Shown here one piece after another: positions 1-9,970 of a DNA stretch of 64,000 nucleotides. Under the pieces are notes generated by a model. It saw only the letters and a program-made list of their open reading frames with translations, had not been told where the DNA came from and made no database searches. The stretch's first letter is position 1; each line of letters opens with the position of its first letter. Source of the stretch: Nansenia antarctica (lineage: Eukaryota > Chordata > Actinopteri > Argentiniformes > Microstomatidae); the NCBI GenBank assembly GCA_963989245.1, contig OZ022345.1, positions 24,247,196 to 24,311,195 on the forward strand, in the 5' to 3' direction. The translations under genes were made by a program, and so were the position numbers.

Positions 1-171
1 TAGCAGGGTCAGACAGGCTGACAGGCAGACATATCTGTTCATCTCTTTAATTAAAATTGAGGATGTTGAAAAGAGGCCTTGGTTACGTTGTGACTCTGAG
101 ACACAGAGGTTTGTGTTTGTTGTGGAGGTCTGAGCGGCAGTTATCTTTTCGTTTTCAGCTACTGTGGCGGA

Positions 172-232
172 TGGGGGGGGAGAGAGAGAGAGAGAGAGGG
201 AGGGAGGGAGGGAGGGAGGGAGAGAGAGAGAC
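172..232. repeat. GA/GGGA microsatellite
   Basis: Purine-only run of AG dinucleotides and AGGG units. The open frames across it on both strands are low-complexity artefacts. Confidence 0.9.
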
Positions 233-1380
233 TAATCTTATGTGTTAATGTTATTACCAGCTGAGTACACACACACGGGAGTGCGCACACACACACACAT
301 GTATCTAGGATTAATGATATAAAACATGACGGAAAGAAGCTCTGGAACACCTTAGATTACATTCTGGGCAGGAAGAGTAACTGAACTCCATCTTTCATTG
401 AAGCGGAAAACCAATAGATATGACCAATTATTTCAACAATCACTTTATTGACAGAGTATGTCAACTCAGACAGAAAGAGGGGGAGAGGGGGGAGAGAAGG
501 AGGCGGGCGGGCAGGTGTGAGTGGGGTGGGGGGGGGGTAGAGAGGTAGAGCAGATAGCGAGAGAGAGAGGTAGGGAGGTAGAGAGAGAGAAAGAGAGAGA
601 GAGAGGTTGTATGGGGGGGGGATACACACCTGTGGACTATTATTACCTTAGTGGCACAAATTAACACTAACACTCTAGATTGACTAAATTGAATTAAAAT
701 GGTAGACACCGACTAAATAACTGAGGGGGGGGAGACACAGGTATCAAATATGGAACAATTACACCATTTAATATATACAGATAACATACACAAATGCACA
801 TACATATAACATTGATGGGTAATTTTTTTTATACGGTGCCTTTTCCGTCCCCAGTACAAATCATGTTGTATTTTGTCTAAATTTGGACAAATACTAATTC
901 CATTAGGTTTTTCATGTATAGTAAATTGTTATTTATTATGAATACAATGATATGGGCTTCTAAGTTGTTGTTTTCTACAAAAGCTTTGGTTAAAGATGTA
1001 AATGGGATTTTGCATGGGATTTGGGATGTCCCCAGTGTTGTTCATTCAACTTCAATCCAAAAAAATTGCACATAGATGCCACAGACCACAGAGAGAAGTT
1101 AACACTTAACAGTTTTAGTTTGCAATAGACTAGACCACTAGCAAACAACAGAATTTCCGGTTCATCTTTGTTTTTTAATAAAACTAATAAATTCACGAAC
1201 TTTTACTAAACGTTTTTAGGACTCAAACTTTGGACAGAGTCTAATTCTGAAAGATCCACCTCCACCAGAATGCACACAAGACAATCACAACACTGTCAGT
1301 CCCCCATGCACACATGGAACGCTACAGGAACTCACCCACAACCTTCCTCTGCACACTAATTATAGATGGTTTCATAACAT
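233..1380. other. Non-coding stretch with simple repeats
   Basis: No gene is visible. It holds a short CA tract near 271-299, a GA/GGGA-rich tract at about 470-617 and AT-rich unique sequence. Reading frames through the purine tracts are repeats of S/L/P on the minus strand and carry no domain. Confidence 0.7.
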
Positions 1381-1432
1381 GCATGTAACCTGTATGTAAC
1401 CTGTATGTAACCCGTATGTAACCTGTATGTCC
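1381..1432. repeat. Short 11-bp tandem repeat
   Basis: About four units of GTATGTAACCT with one substitution. Confidence 0.75.
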
Positions 1433-1662
1433 ATAGATCAGGAGAAACTGTAATAATACATGGTCCAGAGTTGTTTATACAGCCACTACTAACTTCAGGT
1501 CAATTTAACGATGGCATGTTTAATATTTGTGGCCAAATCAAAGCTATGGATGATGACATGATTGGGTCGGAGATTTAACAATTATATTTATCTCACACAC
1601 ACACACACACAGACGAAGAGGAGGAGGAAGATTTATAACCCCACAAAACGCTCCTCTGCCTC

Positions 1663-1868
1663 AAGGCCAATGCACACAGCGTGCGATTTCTGTTGCGCGT
1701 CAACATTCCATAATTTCCATTGTTGTCATGAATGGAATCGAATTTTCGCCATGCGATTAAAATCGGGGCCGTGTGTGTTGAGATGCGATGTTCTCATAGA
1801 CTTCCATTCAAACTTCAAAATGGAATGTTGACGCGCAACAGAAATCGCACGCTGTGTGCATTGGCCTT
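1663..1868. mobile_element. MITE with perfect 48-bp inverted repeats
   Basis: Positions 1663-1710 and 1821-1868 are perfect reverse complements, beginning AAGGCCAATGCACAC. The 110-bp centre has no coding capacity. This is the form of a miniature inverted-repeat DNA transposon. I could not identify a clear target-site duplication, so the superfamily is left open. Confidence 0.8.
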
Positions 1869-2498
1869 TATTGATCAGTTATCTTATTGATCAGTTAAGT
1901 GCCAATATTTTGGATACGACTTGTTGCATTGACTATTTTTACCTTATTTGTTGTTTTGTTAAAGGCAAAAGTACTGTGATCCAAATGTGTTTTGTTTAAC
2001 TATGCAGTTATCATTTTATACAAAATCATTGTTCAGACCAAATACTATTTTGCTTTATTTATCAGTTTTGCTGGTAACAAAGACCATATTTGTTATTTTA
2101 TACAAATAATTGTTAAGCATTTCATGAATGCTATTTTGCTTTATTAATCAATGCTGGTAACAAAGACGGTATTTGCTATTTTGATGGAGACAAAAATAGG
2201 TTACTGTGATGCAAATGCAATTGTGCAGTTATCATTTTATACAAAAACAGGAAGGTTCATCCAGCATGACCTGTATTGTCATTAAGTGTGTTTTGCTGGT
2301 ATGGCCTAAAAGTGTTACTATTCATTAATTTGGAAGATATTTATTTATTTAAATAAAAAATAAATACAATACATTTTACATGACCTCCTTCGTGAATAAA
2401 CATTGGAGAAAGCAAATTTGATGCATTTTATTTGAGTATTTTGCATGAAATCTCATGAATACCTATTTTTCTGGGATTTTGGCACTTTGGGCATGGAG
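1869..2498. other. AT-rich non-coding stretch
   Basis: No gene is seen. A segment containing CTGGTAACAAAGAC followed by an ATTTG-TATTTT run occurs twice (about 2070 and 2153), an internal imperfect duplication. Confidence 0.6.
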
Positions 2499-2511
2499 GG
2501 GTTAATATCTG

Positions 2512-3882
2512 GACAGTGCGAGTAGAGAAACTCGCACTCTGCAATAACTTTAAGGAAAAACTCCTTAGACAGAGATTTAGAAAAATATTCTTTATTTTGT
2601 CATACTCTTTACAAAAACTGCAAAGTGCTCAGGTGCAAAAAGTGCAAGATGCGGGACAAATGTTTCGGTCATACGACCATCATCAGTGTCACCGGGCAAC
2701 AGACAGACATGATATTATGATAGGGCCACAGGCCTACACAGGTGTTGATGATCAGGGTCATCAGGATTACACAACCAATCAATCATGAATGAAAAAACAT
2801 TGACATAGAAAAATAACAAAATAATCATAATAAAGAGGCAAGTTAACTTGGACACTATATATATGTAAATACATAACTACAAGTTGACCAAGGGGTAACA
2901 TAGTAAATCTGTCATAGTTCATACAAACAACAAATATAGCACATTTAGTAGGTAACATAGCAGACAAGATACATTTGAATGGGAGAAGGTGGAGTCCTAT
3001 AGGAAACACTGGAGGGAGAGGTCCTCATTCATGCCTCCTGGGTTAACAGACTGGAAATAGAAAATCCATCTGCATTCAGTTTGGAGGAGTCTGGTGTCAA
3101 GATCTCCACCTCTACGTGATTTGTTTACTTGTTGGATGACCATGTATGTCAAGTCTGCTGTCGAGTGACTGGCTTCCATGAAATGTCTGGCAACTGGAGA
3201 TTTAATGTCCTTGCGTCTAATGGCACTCATATGCTCTATTATACGTGTGCGGACTGGTCTAGATGTTTTTCCTACATATTGGAGATTACATTTACACAAG
3301 ATCATGTAGATGACATTTGGAGAGCTGCAGTTGACAAATTGTTTGATAGTGTATTGTTTGTTAGTGACTGCACTCTTAAACGTGTTGGTTTTCTTAGAGT
3401 GAGAACAAGGTACACAGTGACGACAAGGATAGAAGCCGGTCACTCCATCAAGACGCCCTGTGTGTTGCTGTGGTGGTATGTAACAGTCTGCTTTCACCAT
3501 ATAGTCCCTGATGCTTCGAGATCTATAATGTGAGAACATCATTGATAAGAGGGTTATAGGTGGTGATACAGGTACATGAATATTTCTTAGTGGTCTGTGC
3601 CCCTGGGTTGGGATTCTGGTTATGTAATTTGGTTAGGGCAGAGTCAAGCCACTTTCTGGGATAACCCCTATCGACAAAGTTATTGTACATGGTATTACTC
3701 TCTTTCTCAAAATCTGATGGATTACTACAGATACGTTTCAGTCTAAGAAATTGAGAATATGGTAGACCCTTCTTGAGGGGAGGCGGATGTGCACTAGTAG
3801 CATGTAACAGGCTATTCTTGTCTGTGGATTTGGTATAAAGGGTGGTGGACAATTTACCTTCAAGTAAACGTACTTGATTGCA
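2512..3882 (-). mobile_element. Penelope-like element, 5'-truncated, copy A
   Basis: The fragment is flanked by a 13-bp direct repeat GGGTTAATATCTG at 2499-2511 and 3883-3895, which I read as its target-site duplication. On the minus strand it encodes the end of a reverse transcriptase followed by a GIY-YIG endonuclease, the signature order of Penelope-like retroelements. The 5' part of the element is missing, usual for these insertions. A second, partial copy of its 5' side lies at 8308-8865 and shows that this copy has lost internal sequence near 3537. Confidence 0.88.
2997..3852 (-). pseudogene. Penelope RT end and GIY-YIG endonuclease, broken
   Basis: Two minus-strand frames make up the remnant. 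The upstream one (3852 to 3523) carries the region after the RT catalytic core, including LLHATSAHPPPLKKGLPYSQ. The downstream one (3542 to 2997) carries the GIY-YIG nuclease core: VIYMILCKC, then LQYVGKTSRPVRTRIIEH, with tyrosine, glycine, arginine and histidine placed as in the family. The frames are out of register because about 85 bp present in the second copy (after 8427) is deleted here between short GAA repeats. It is not expected to be functional. Confidence 0.85.
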
Positions 3883-3895
3883 GGGTTAATATCTG

Positions 3896-4247
3896 AAAAT
3901 GCTCATGGGATATCACCAGGCACCCTCCTTCCTGTATTTTGAAGAGGTACCACCAAGCAACAAGAAACAGCAACTTTACCCGACAAAACAAGGTTCAACC
4001 CCATGGCTCCTGGACTAATTAGATCTGTTTCTGATAATCATTCATTCTTTTGGGCCTCAATGTATGCCAAAATGTTTATCCATAGACTCAAGAATCAAGG
4101 TTCATTTAAATGTAATTTTAATGTTGGCAGAAAAACACAAGCAAGATTAAACAAGGTAAAACTCTATAAAATACTATTTCAACCATTAACATATTCGATA
4201 GGTATAATGCATTCTCTCTTAAACGCTTGCATGCACATAGGCGAGCG

Positions 4248-4336
<89 letters not shown>

Positions 4337-4479
4337 TTAAAAGCACTGCCCACTAGCTCTCCTCATATTCATTTCACTATTGGCCTATGAGAACAACTCA
4401 GAGTAAAATTCATTTTCACCTAAACATGAAAATAGGCTGAAACATCCCTTTAAAGACCATAATATCTGTGAGCACTAAA
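3896..4479. other. Repeat-derived stretch with CA microsatellite
   Basis: Non-coding. The same sequence recurs at 8878-9168 plus 13453-13740 with the L2 LINE inserted between. A long (CA)n tract occupies about 4249-4335. Confidence 0.75.
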
Positions 4480-5405
4480 CATTCTGATACTCCAAAACTT
4501 CGAAAGAAGTCTAAATATGCACAGTTTGGGAACATAGCACAAAACTATATTGGTCTGCACTACAGTGACAAGGCTCTAATTTTTACAGATGGGTGAAAAG
4601 ACCCAGAGACAGGCCGAACAGGAGCTGCAGTATATCTCCCTCAGTAAAAGACAGGAATTAAAAAAAGAACCACCGTTCATTTATCAGTATACACAGTGGA
4701 GCTGCTAGCAATTTTGACAGCATTGGAACGGTTGGTAGATAAACAGGGTAAATAATGCATTAATTGCTTCAGACAGCCGGGCAGCATTGTCTAGTATTAG
4801 ATCTTTGAAATCTTGCAGACAGGATATTATTTTCAGGATTCATCAGTTAATGTATGGAATATATAGCACAGATATGTTGGCTCTGTTTGGGTTCCTGCTC
4901 ATGTAGGGGTAGAAGGAAATGAAGATGCAGATATATTAGCTAAAGCAGTCACTTAAATCACAACAATAGAAATTGATATTCCACTGTGCAAAGCGGAGGT
5001 AAAATCAATCATTAAAACACACATGCAGGAATTATGGCAAGAAGACTGGAACAGAAATGAAACAGGAAGACATTTGTATAGCATTCAAAAGAAAGTTGGA
5101 ATAGGAAGTAGGATGGGCAAGAACCGGAAAGAAGAGACAGTCATTTCCTGTCTCAGGATAGGTCACACTGGATTGAATGACACACTGCATAGAAAAGGAA
5201 AACACCCAACTGGCATTTGTGCCACTGTAATAACCAGGAATCTGCTCAGCATATGTTGCTGAAATGTGAGAAATATGAGGAACAGAGAAAGCTACTGAAA
5301 TCAGCAATTCAGAACGTTTTACTGTAGGGAGTTTACTTGGAAACACATTTAAAGTATACAACCAGATAATAAAGTATTTGAAAGAAACTGGATTAATAGA
5401 TCAAA
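4480..5405 (+). pseudogene. I-type LINE 3' fragment (RNase H), copy A
   Basis: The translation contains a decayed RNase H domain of an I/Nimb-type LINE: a FTDG-like strand near 4585, a YTVELLAILTALERL helix near 4690, and a GVEGNEDADILAKA segment near 4907. After this comes a tail resembling LRIGHTGLNDTLHR and an HPTGIC zinc-like end. Several stop codons and frame changes break it. A second copy lies at 13735-14672. It sits directly upstream of zinc-finger exon 1 in both copies. Confidence 0.7.
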
Positions 5406-5625
5406 TGTAACACCGCCCCTCCCCAATTTTGCTTATTATTTCCATTTTCTATAATTCTTTCCCCTGTCAATCTGACGTTCCACACAGTCCGGTAAGTGGC
5501 GGTAATGCGCCTTAAGTTAGTTGCCAACCGCCAATCCCCCCCAAAAAAACGAAGAAGAAGACGCGGAAACAGGAAGTTCACATGTGTTGGCCACCAGATC
5601 GCTTTTAGACTGTTATGATATCAGA

Positions 5626-5818
5626 ATGGCAGAGATACAGCAGTTGAAAGGGTTTATCTCCGAGCGATTAACAGCGGCAGCTTTTGAGATATTCGGGGCG
5701 GTGGAAAGAACGATGTCAGAGTACCAAGGAGAAGTCTCCCGTTGCCAGGAGGAGAACCACCGTCTTCGGACGTTGCTAAGCGTCCGTTTTCAACCGGAGA
5801 TAAAGCTTCATAGAACAG
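5626..5818 (+). CDS. Fish C2H2 zinc-finger gene, exon 1 (copy A)
   Basis: First coding exon of a teleost-type zinc-finger protein. It opens with ATG at 5626 and encodes MAEIQQLKGFISERLTAAAF and on to QPEIKLHR. This short helical N-terminal module (about 64 residues) precedes the acidic exon in many fish zinc-finger genes; I recognise it by its ERLTAAA-EIFGAVERT core and the EEN-RLR coiled-coil end. The donor is at 5818|5819 (ACAG|GTTCGT), leaving phase 1, which fits the exon at 7104. The upstream frame extends without another ATG, so this is the likely start. It is almost identical to the copy at 14890. No finger exon lies between this copy and the next, so it is either a truncated duplicate or an alternative first exon for the distant finger exon. 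Confidence 0.8.
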
Positions 5819-6179
5819 GTTCGTTTTTATTACAGTACTACACTCAAGGCTGCAACTAGCTGCTACTCCGTTTTAATGTGAAGACCAAGTGATCTTGATG
5901 ACTGAGGCATATGGGATGCTAGCCGGGCTGAGCACCAAAATGCGTTTTGAACATGGAAACACCATGGATATGCTAGCTAGCTAGCTCTCAATGTCAAGCT
6001 ATGGAGAGTGCTAAGTAGCTAGCGAACTACGTTTTACTTTACAACTGTAAGGAGGCGTTTCAATAGCTATTATTATATCATGTGAGAAACCTTGTATTAT
6101 TATATAAAGTGAGCAACCTTGTAATGTAGCTGTAGCTAGACACGCTGACTTTAATGTAGCTGTAGCTAGATCGTAGATG

Positions 6180-6830
6180 GTAAGGCCCCAATCCCAACAC
6201 ACCCCTTGCCCCTACAGTTTTGCCCTACCCCTCCATTTTGCACATTTACAAGTAGGGGTAGAGTGTCCCGATTCTTGTTGGGATGGAGGGGTAGGGTGAA
6301 GTGTTAGGGCTACATGGCCCTCCAAACAGAGTTGTTTCAGAGCCACACTCCAAACAGAGTTGTTTCAGAGCCACACTCCAAACAGAGTTGTTTCAGAGGC
6401 ACACTCCAAATCTAGTGTTATGAGAAATCTCCCAGAATGCCTTGCGAATCATCGGTAAGATAGTGGCGAACGCACAAGCAACAAAAGAAAACCACAAAGG
6501 TCATTATGTTCTTCTTTAATACATTTGTAAAAGTGATGATAATCATCATATTATCTTAGTTTAATGTCCTTTCAATGTATTCTAGACCTTTTCTTTATCA
6601 CAAGCATAACAAAAAATCGCTAGTATGCTGATGTCGAATTGCAAGCGTCCATGCTTTTCTATGATACTACTGATGACGTATCAGGGACTTGAAGGGTTAT
6701 CCCATTTAATAGGGGAAGCTTTCAACCACTATCCCTTGCAACTGTTCTGAGGGGCAAGCCGAAAAGAGAGTGGCTCTCCAGAACAAGGGGTAGGGGTGAA
6801 AAAGGGAAACAGGATTTAGCCTTGGTTACG
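6180..6830. mobile_element. MITE-like repeat in intron 1, copy A
   Basis: The segment begins AAGGCCCCAATCCCAAC and ends GGATTTAGCCTTGG, a weak inverted relation typical of decayed non-autonomous DNA transposons. A diverged relative is at 20143-21600 and a shortened copy at 15476-15840. It contains three copies of a 28-bp unit (6321-6404, CCAAACAGAGTTG core), present once in the 15.6-kb copy. Superfamily not determined. Confidence 0.5.
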
Positions 6831-7103
6831 AATCCTGGGCGCATTCAAAAACATTTGATTGGTGTTAGCACGAGAGTTCACCATATTGCTTAGACCAGTC
6901 TATTCCTTTTAAATCCATCCAGTGTAGAGTGCACCATTCAGAGAGAGGGGTAGAGAATCAGGCCGCAGCCCCGTCAATGTGGAAGACGCTTTAGCACAAC
7001 AATTCATAGTAGTGCCTAACCTCTGTTAGGTTTTTGGTAATCCGTATGTTTGTGAAATTAACTCTCCACTATATGTGCCTCTTCCTTTGTTTACTCTACA
7101 CAG

Positions 7104-7391
7104 ATCCACCTCACAGCCCAGCTACCATGTCTGAACACAAGTCTACAGAGTCCCTGGGTTCTGGCTGTGGTTCTCCAGCCCAGACAAGCACAGAGCGGGG
7201 TCCAGAGATGGTGGCAGTGAAGCTGGAGGACTGCAGTCAAACACTGGATCTCAATGTGGTAGTGAAAGAGGGGGAGGAGGAAGTGATGGTGACAGAAGAG
7301 GAAGGAGGAGAAGAAGTGGTGGAGAAAGACATGATGGTGAAAGAGGAGGAAGGAGTAGAGGATGTGGAGGAGATAGATGGCGAGTTGGATG
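7104..7391 (+). CDS. Fish C2H2 zinc-finger gene, exon 2 (copy A)
   Basis: Acidic linker exon, 288 nt. The acceptor CTACACAG|ATCC and donor GATG|GTAAGT are both strong, and both ends are phase 1, matching exon 1 and the finger exon. It encodes DPPHSPATMSEHKS, a Ser/Gly-rich stretch, then MVAVKLEDCSQ and a Glu-rich tail with repeated VKE units. VKLE and VKEE fit the SUMO-attachment consensus (hydrophobic-K-x-E). In this class the exon joins the N-terminal module to the DNA-binding fingers. Copies B and C are near identical. No finger exon follows before 25.4 kb. Confidence 0.8.
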
Positions 7392-7659
7392 GTAAGTTAA
7401 TGTTATGAAGTTGTCAAATGTTAGGATGAGTGGAAAGGGATATTTAGATAGTTCTCTCCATTTCCTTCCTGTCCTTTACATTTCATATGGTCTGGTTTTT
7501 ATTGAGAAATATTGGTGTGAATCACTGTTGATTAATGTGTGTGAACGAGTGCGCACATTTTGGTTCTGTTACCGGACCAACCAACCAAAAACCACAAACC
7601 TGAACAAACTATCATATAGACCACCGCCAGGTCACGCCACTCAAGGGAGCTCAGATGGA

Positions 7660-7925
7660 GCTGGCCAGGCAGTGATAGTGTTAGGGTCAGAATGACCCAG
7701 ACAGTGATAGGGTCAGGGTTAGATGGAGCTGGCCCAGGCAGTTATAGGGTTAGGATCAGACTGACCCAGGCAGTGATAGCGTTAGGGTCAGACTGACCCA
7801 GGCAGTAATAGGGTTAGGGTCAGATGGAGCTGACCCAGGCAGTGATAGGGTTAGGGTCAGATGGAGCTGACACAGGCAGTGATAGAGTCATGGTCAGACT
7901 GACCCAGGCAGTGATAGTCATGGCA
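7660..7925 (+). repeat. 31-bp minisatellite, array A
   Basis: Tandem units of about 31 bp built from GGCAGTGATAGGGTTAGGGT and the imperfect palindrome GGGTCAGACTGACCC, interspersed with a variant carrying GATGGAGCT. The same repeat recurs in four more arrays of this locus. Confidence 0.9.
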
Positions 7926-8307
7926 GGGCTCGACATTAAGGCTTGTCCGCTTGTCCGGCACAAGTACATTTTATGTTCGGACAAGTGGACTTCCTCCTGC
8001 AGTTGTCCGATGGACAAGTAAAAAAAAGAAAGAAATCAATATGTATTAATATCTGCAAACATGAATTCCTCCTTCCGATCTGAATAGTAAAAAAAAATAG
8101 CAAGCAAAGCGATGCCGCGCCTCATTCTCGCTGTTTCAGTCTCTCGTAGTTCGTTATCGTCATAGTTCGTAAATTCGCTCAGAGCGCCAGAGCGCACACT
8201 GCGTTCAACGTCATAAAGACATGATTGGACAAAAGGCATTCCATGAGTGCTGATCAGATTCCAGAGCGAGTTTACGAACGCAGCCATAGTGTTGTGGGTC
8301 TCCTGTC
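7926..8307. mobile_element. hAT-like element fragment
   Basis: Opens CAGGGCTCGACATTAAGG and contains repeated TTGTCCG and GGACAAG words in both orientations, typical of a non-autonomous hAT end. The right part (8161-8300) is related, in inverted orientation, to 19690-19830. It ends abruptly at the duplication junction at 8307/8308. Confidence 0.5.
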
Positions 8308-8865
8308 AGTGACGACAAGGATAGAAGCCGGTCACTCCATCAAGACGCCCTGTGTGGTGCTGTGGTGGTATGTAACAGTCTGCTTTCACCATATAGTCCC
8401 TGATGCTTCGAGATCTATAATGTGAGAAAAGGGGAGGGTCTGTGAATATCTTAGCACCTTCAGGTTCAGCTGACAGAACATGCCAATGTTTCTCTATGAT
8501 CTTACGAACATCATTGATAAGAGGGTTATAGGTGGTGATACAGATACATGAATATTTATTAGTGGTCTGTGCCCCTGGGTTGGGATTCTGGTTATGTTAT
8601 TTGGTTAGGGCAGAGTCAAGCCACTTTCTGGGATAACCCCTATCGACAAAGTTATTGTACATGGTATTACTCTCTTTCTCAAAATCTGATGGATTACTAC
8701 AGATACATACGTTTCAGTCTAAGAAATTGAGAATATGGTAGACCCTTCTTGAGGGGAGGCGGATGTGCACTAGTAGCATGTAACAGGCTATTCTTGTCTG
8801 TGGATTTGGTATAAAGGGTGGTGGACAATTTACCTTCAAGTAAACGTACTTGATTGCAGGGTTAA
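8308..8865 (-). pseudogene. Penelope-like element fragment, copy B
   Basis: Nearly identical to 3414-3885 but retains about 85 bp (8427-8512) lost from copy A. It ends on the left at 8308, inside the nuclease domain, so this marks the breakpoint of the tandem duplication. No open frame of useful length remains. Confidence 0.8.
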
Positions 8866-9247
8866 TATCTGAAAATGCTCATGGGATATCACCAGGCACC
8901 CTCCTGTATTTTGAAGAGGTACCACCAAGCAACAAGAAACAGCAACTTTACCCGACAAAACAAGGTTCAACCCCATGGCTCCTGGACTAATTAGATCTGT
9001 TTCTGATAATCATTCATTCTTTTGGGCCTCAATGTATGCCAAAATGTTTATCCATAGACTCAAGAATCAAGGTTCATTTAAATGTAATGTTAATGTTGGC
9101 AGAAAAACACAAGCAAGATTAAACAAGGTAAAACTCTATGAAATGCTATTTCAACCATTAACATATTCATGACGCGGAAACGCGAGTGGACAGAGGAGCG
9201 GGAGGTTTGAAGACTTGTTTTGCTTGTTGTTTATTTTGTCCTAAACC

Positions 9248-9943
9248 ATGGGTCCTAAGAAGGCACTGACAACCGAGGAGGGCGATGAAATCAAGAGGTC
9301 GCTGGACTTCTTGACAGAGGAGATTTCCACTGTCAAACTGCAGCAGAAAGCCATCTTGGACCTGGTGGAGGAGGTGAAGGCTCTCCGCCTCCAGAACGCT
9401 GAGAAAGACCAGCGTCTGGTGCACCTGGAGAACAGAGTGGCGGATCTGGAGCAGTACACCAGGATGAATGATGTGATTGTGACTGGGATCCGCATCAAAC
9501 CCCGGTCATACGCTCGGGCGGTGACCGCTGACAACGGGGGGGAGCCCGGCGAGCAGGATGTCAGCTCCGCGGAGCAACAGGTAGCTACCTTTCTCCAGTC
9601 CAAGGGGATTGAAGTGAACTGCGACAACATCGAGGCATGCCACCCTCTGCCCCGGAGAAACGACGGCGACAATCCGGCAATCATCATTATGAGATTCACC
9701 AACAGAAAATACAAAACTGCACTGTTAAAACAAGGAAGGAAGCTGAAAGGAACAAACGTCTTCATAAACGAACATCTGACAAAACGAAACGGCGACATCG
9801 CCAGAAAAGCACGCTACCTGAGAAAACAGGGTAAATTTCAAAATACCTGGACCACAAACTGCAACATCTTCATTAAACTAAACGGAACGCCGGAAGCCAA
9901 AATATTGGTCTTCAGAAGCATCGAGGAACTGGACAATTACTAA
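9248..9943 (+). CDS. LINE ORF1 protein
   Basis: An intact 231-residue frame starting at an ATG in good context (AACCATGG). Residues about 15-75 form a coiled coil (EEISTVKLQQKAILDLVEEV followed by leucine heptads). The rest is a basic nucleic-acid-binding domain with EACHPLPRR, IIIMRFTNRKYKTALL and NEHLTKRN segments. This resembles the Baculo_FP/L2-type ORF1 proteins that coat LINE RNA. It ends 27 nt before ORF2. The family assignment is by recognition, not by search. Confidence 0.8.
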   Translation: MGPKKALTTEEGDEIKRSLDFLTEEISTVKLQQKAILDLVEEVKALRLQNAEKDQRLVHLENRVADLEQYTRMNDVIVTGIRIKPRSYARAVTADNGGEPGEQDVSSAEQQVATFLQSKGIEVNCDNIEACHPLPRRNDGDNPAIIIMRFTNRKYKTALLKQGRKLKGTNVFINEHLTKRNGDIARKARYLRKQGKFQNTWTTNCNIFIKLNGTPEAKILVFRSIEELDNY

Positions 9944-9970
9944 CGATCATCATAAACCGGACTGTAAGGT

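Noticed and set aside
2661..2686. Hammerhead-ribozyme-like core (CTGATGA, a GGTC-GACC stem, GAAAC) on the minus strand of the Penelope 3' region
   Set aside because: Penelope elements can carry hammerheads, but an extra base lies between the core and stem II and I could not find a matching stem I around the nearby GTC. Too weak to call.
3129..3533. 134-codon plus-strand frame opposite the Penelope nuclease
   Set aside because: Shadow of the GIY-YIG coding strand.
4118..4356. Frames of repeated CV or TH residues across CA tracts
   Set aside because: Microsatellite artefacts; the same applies to 13316-13645.
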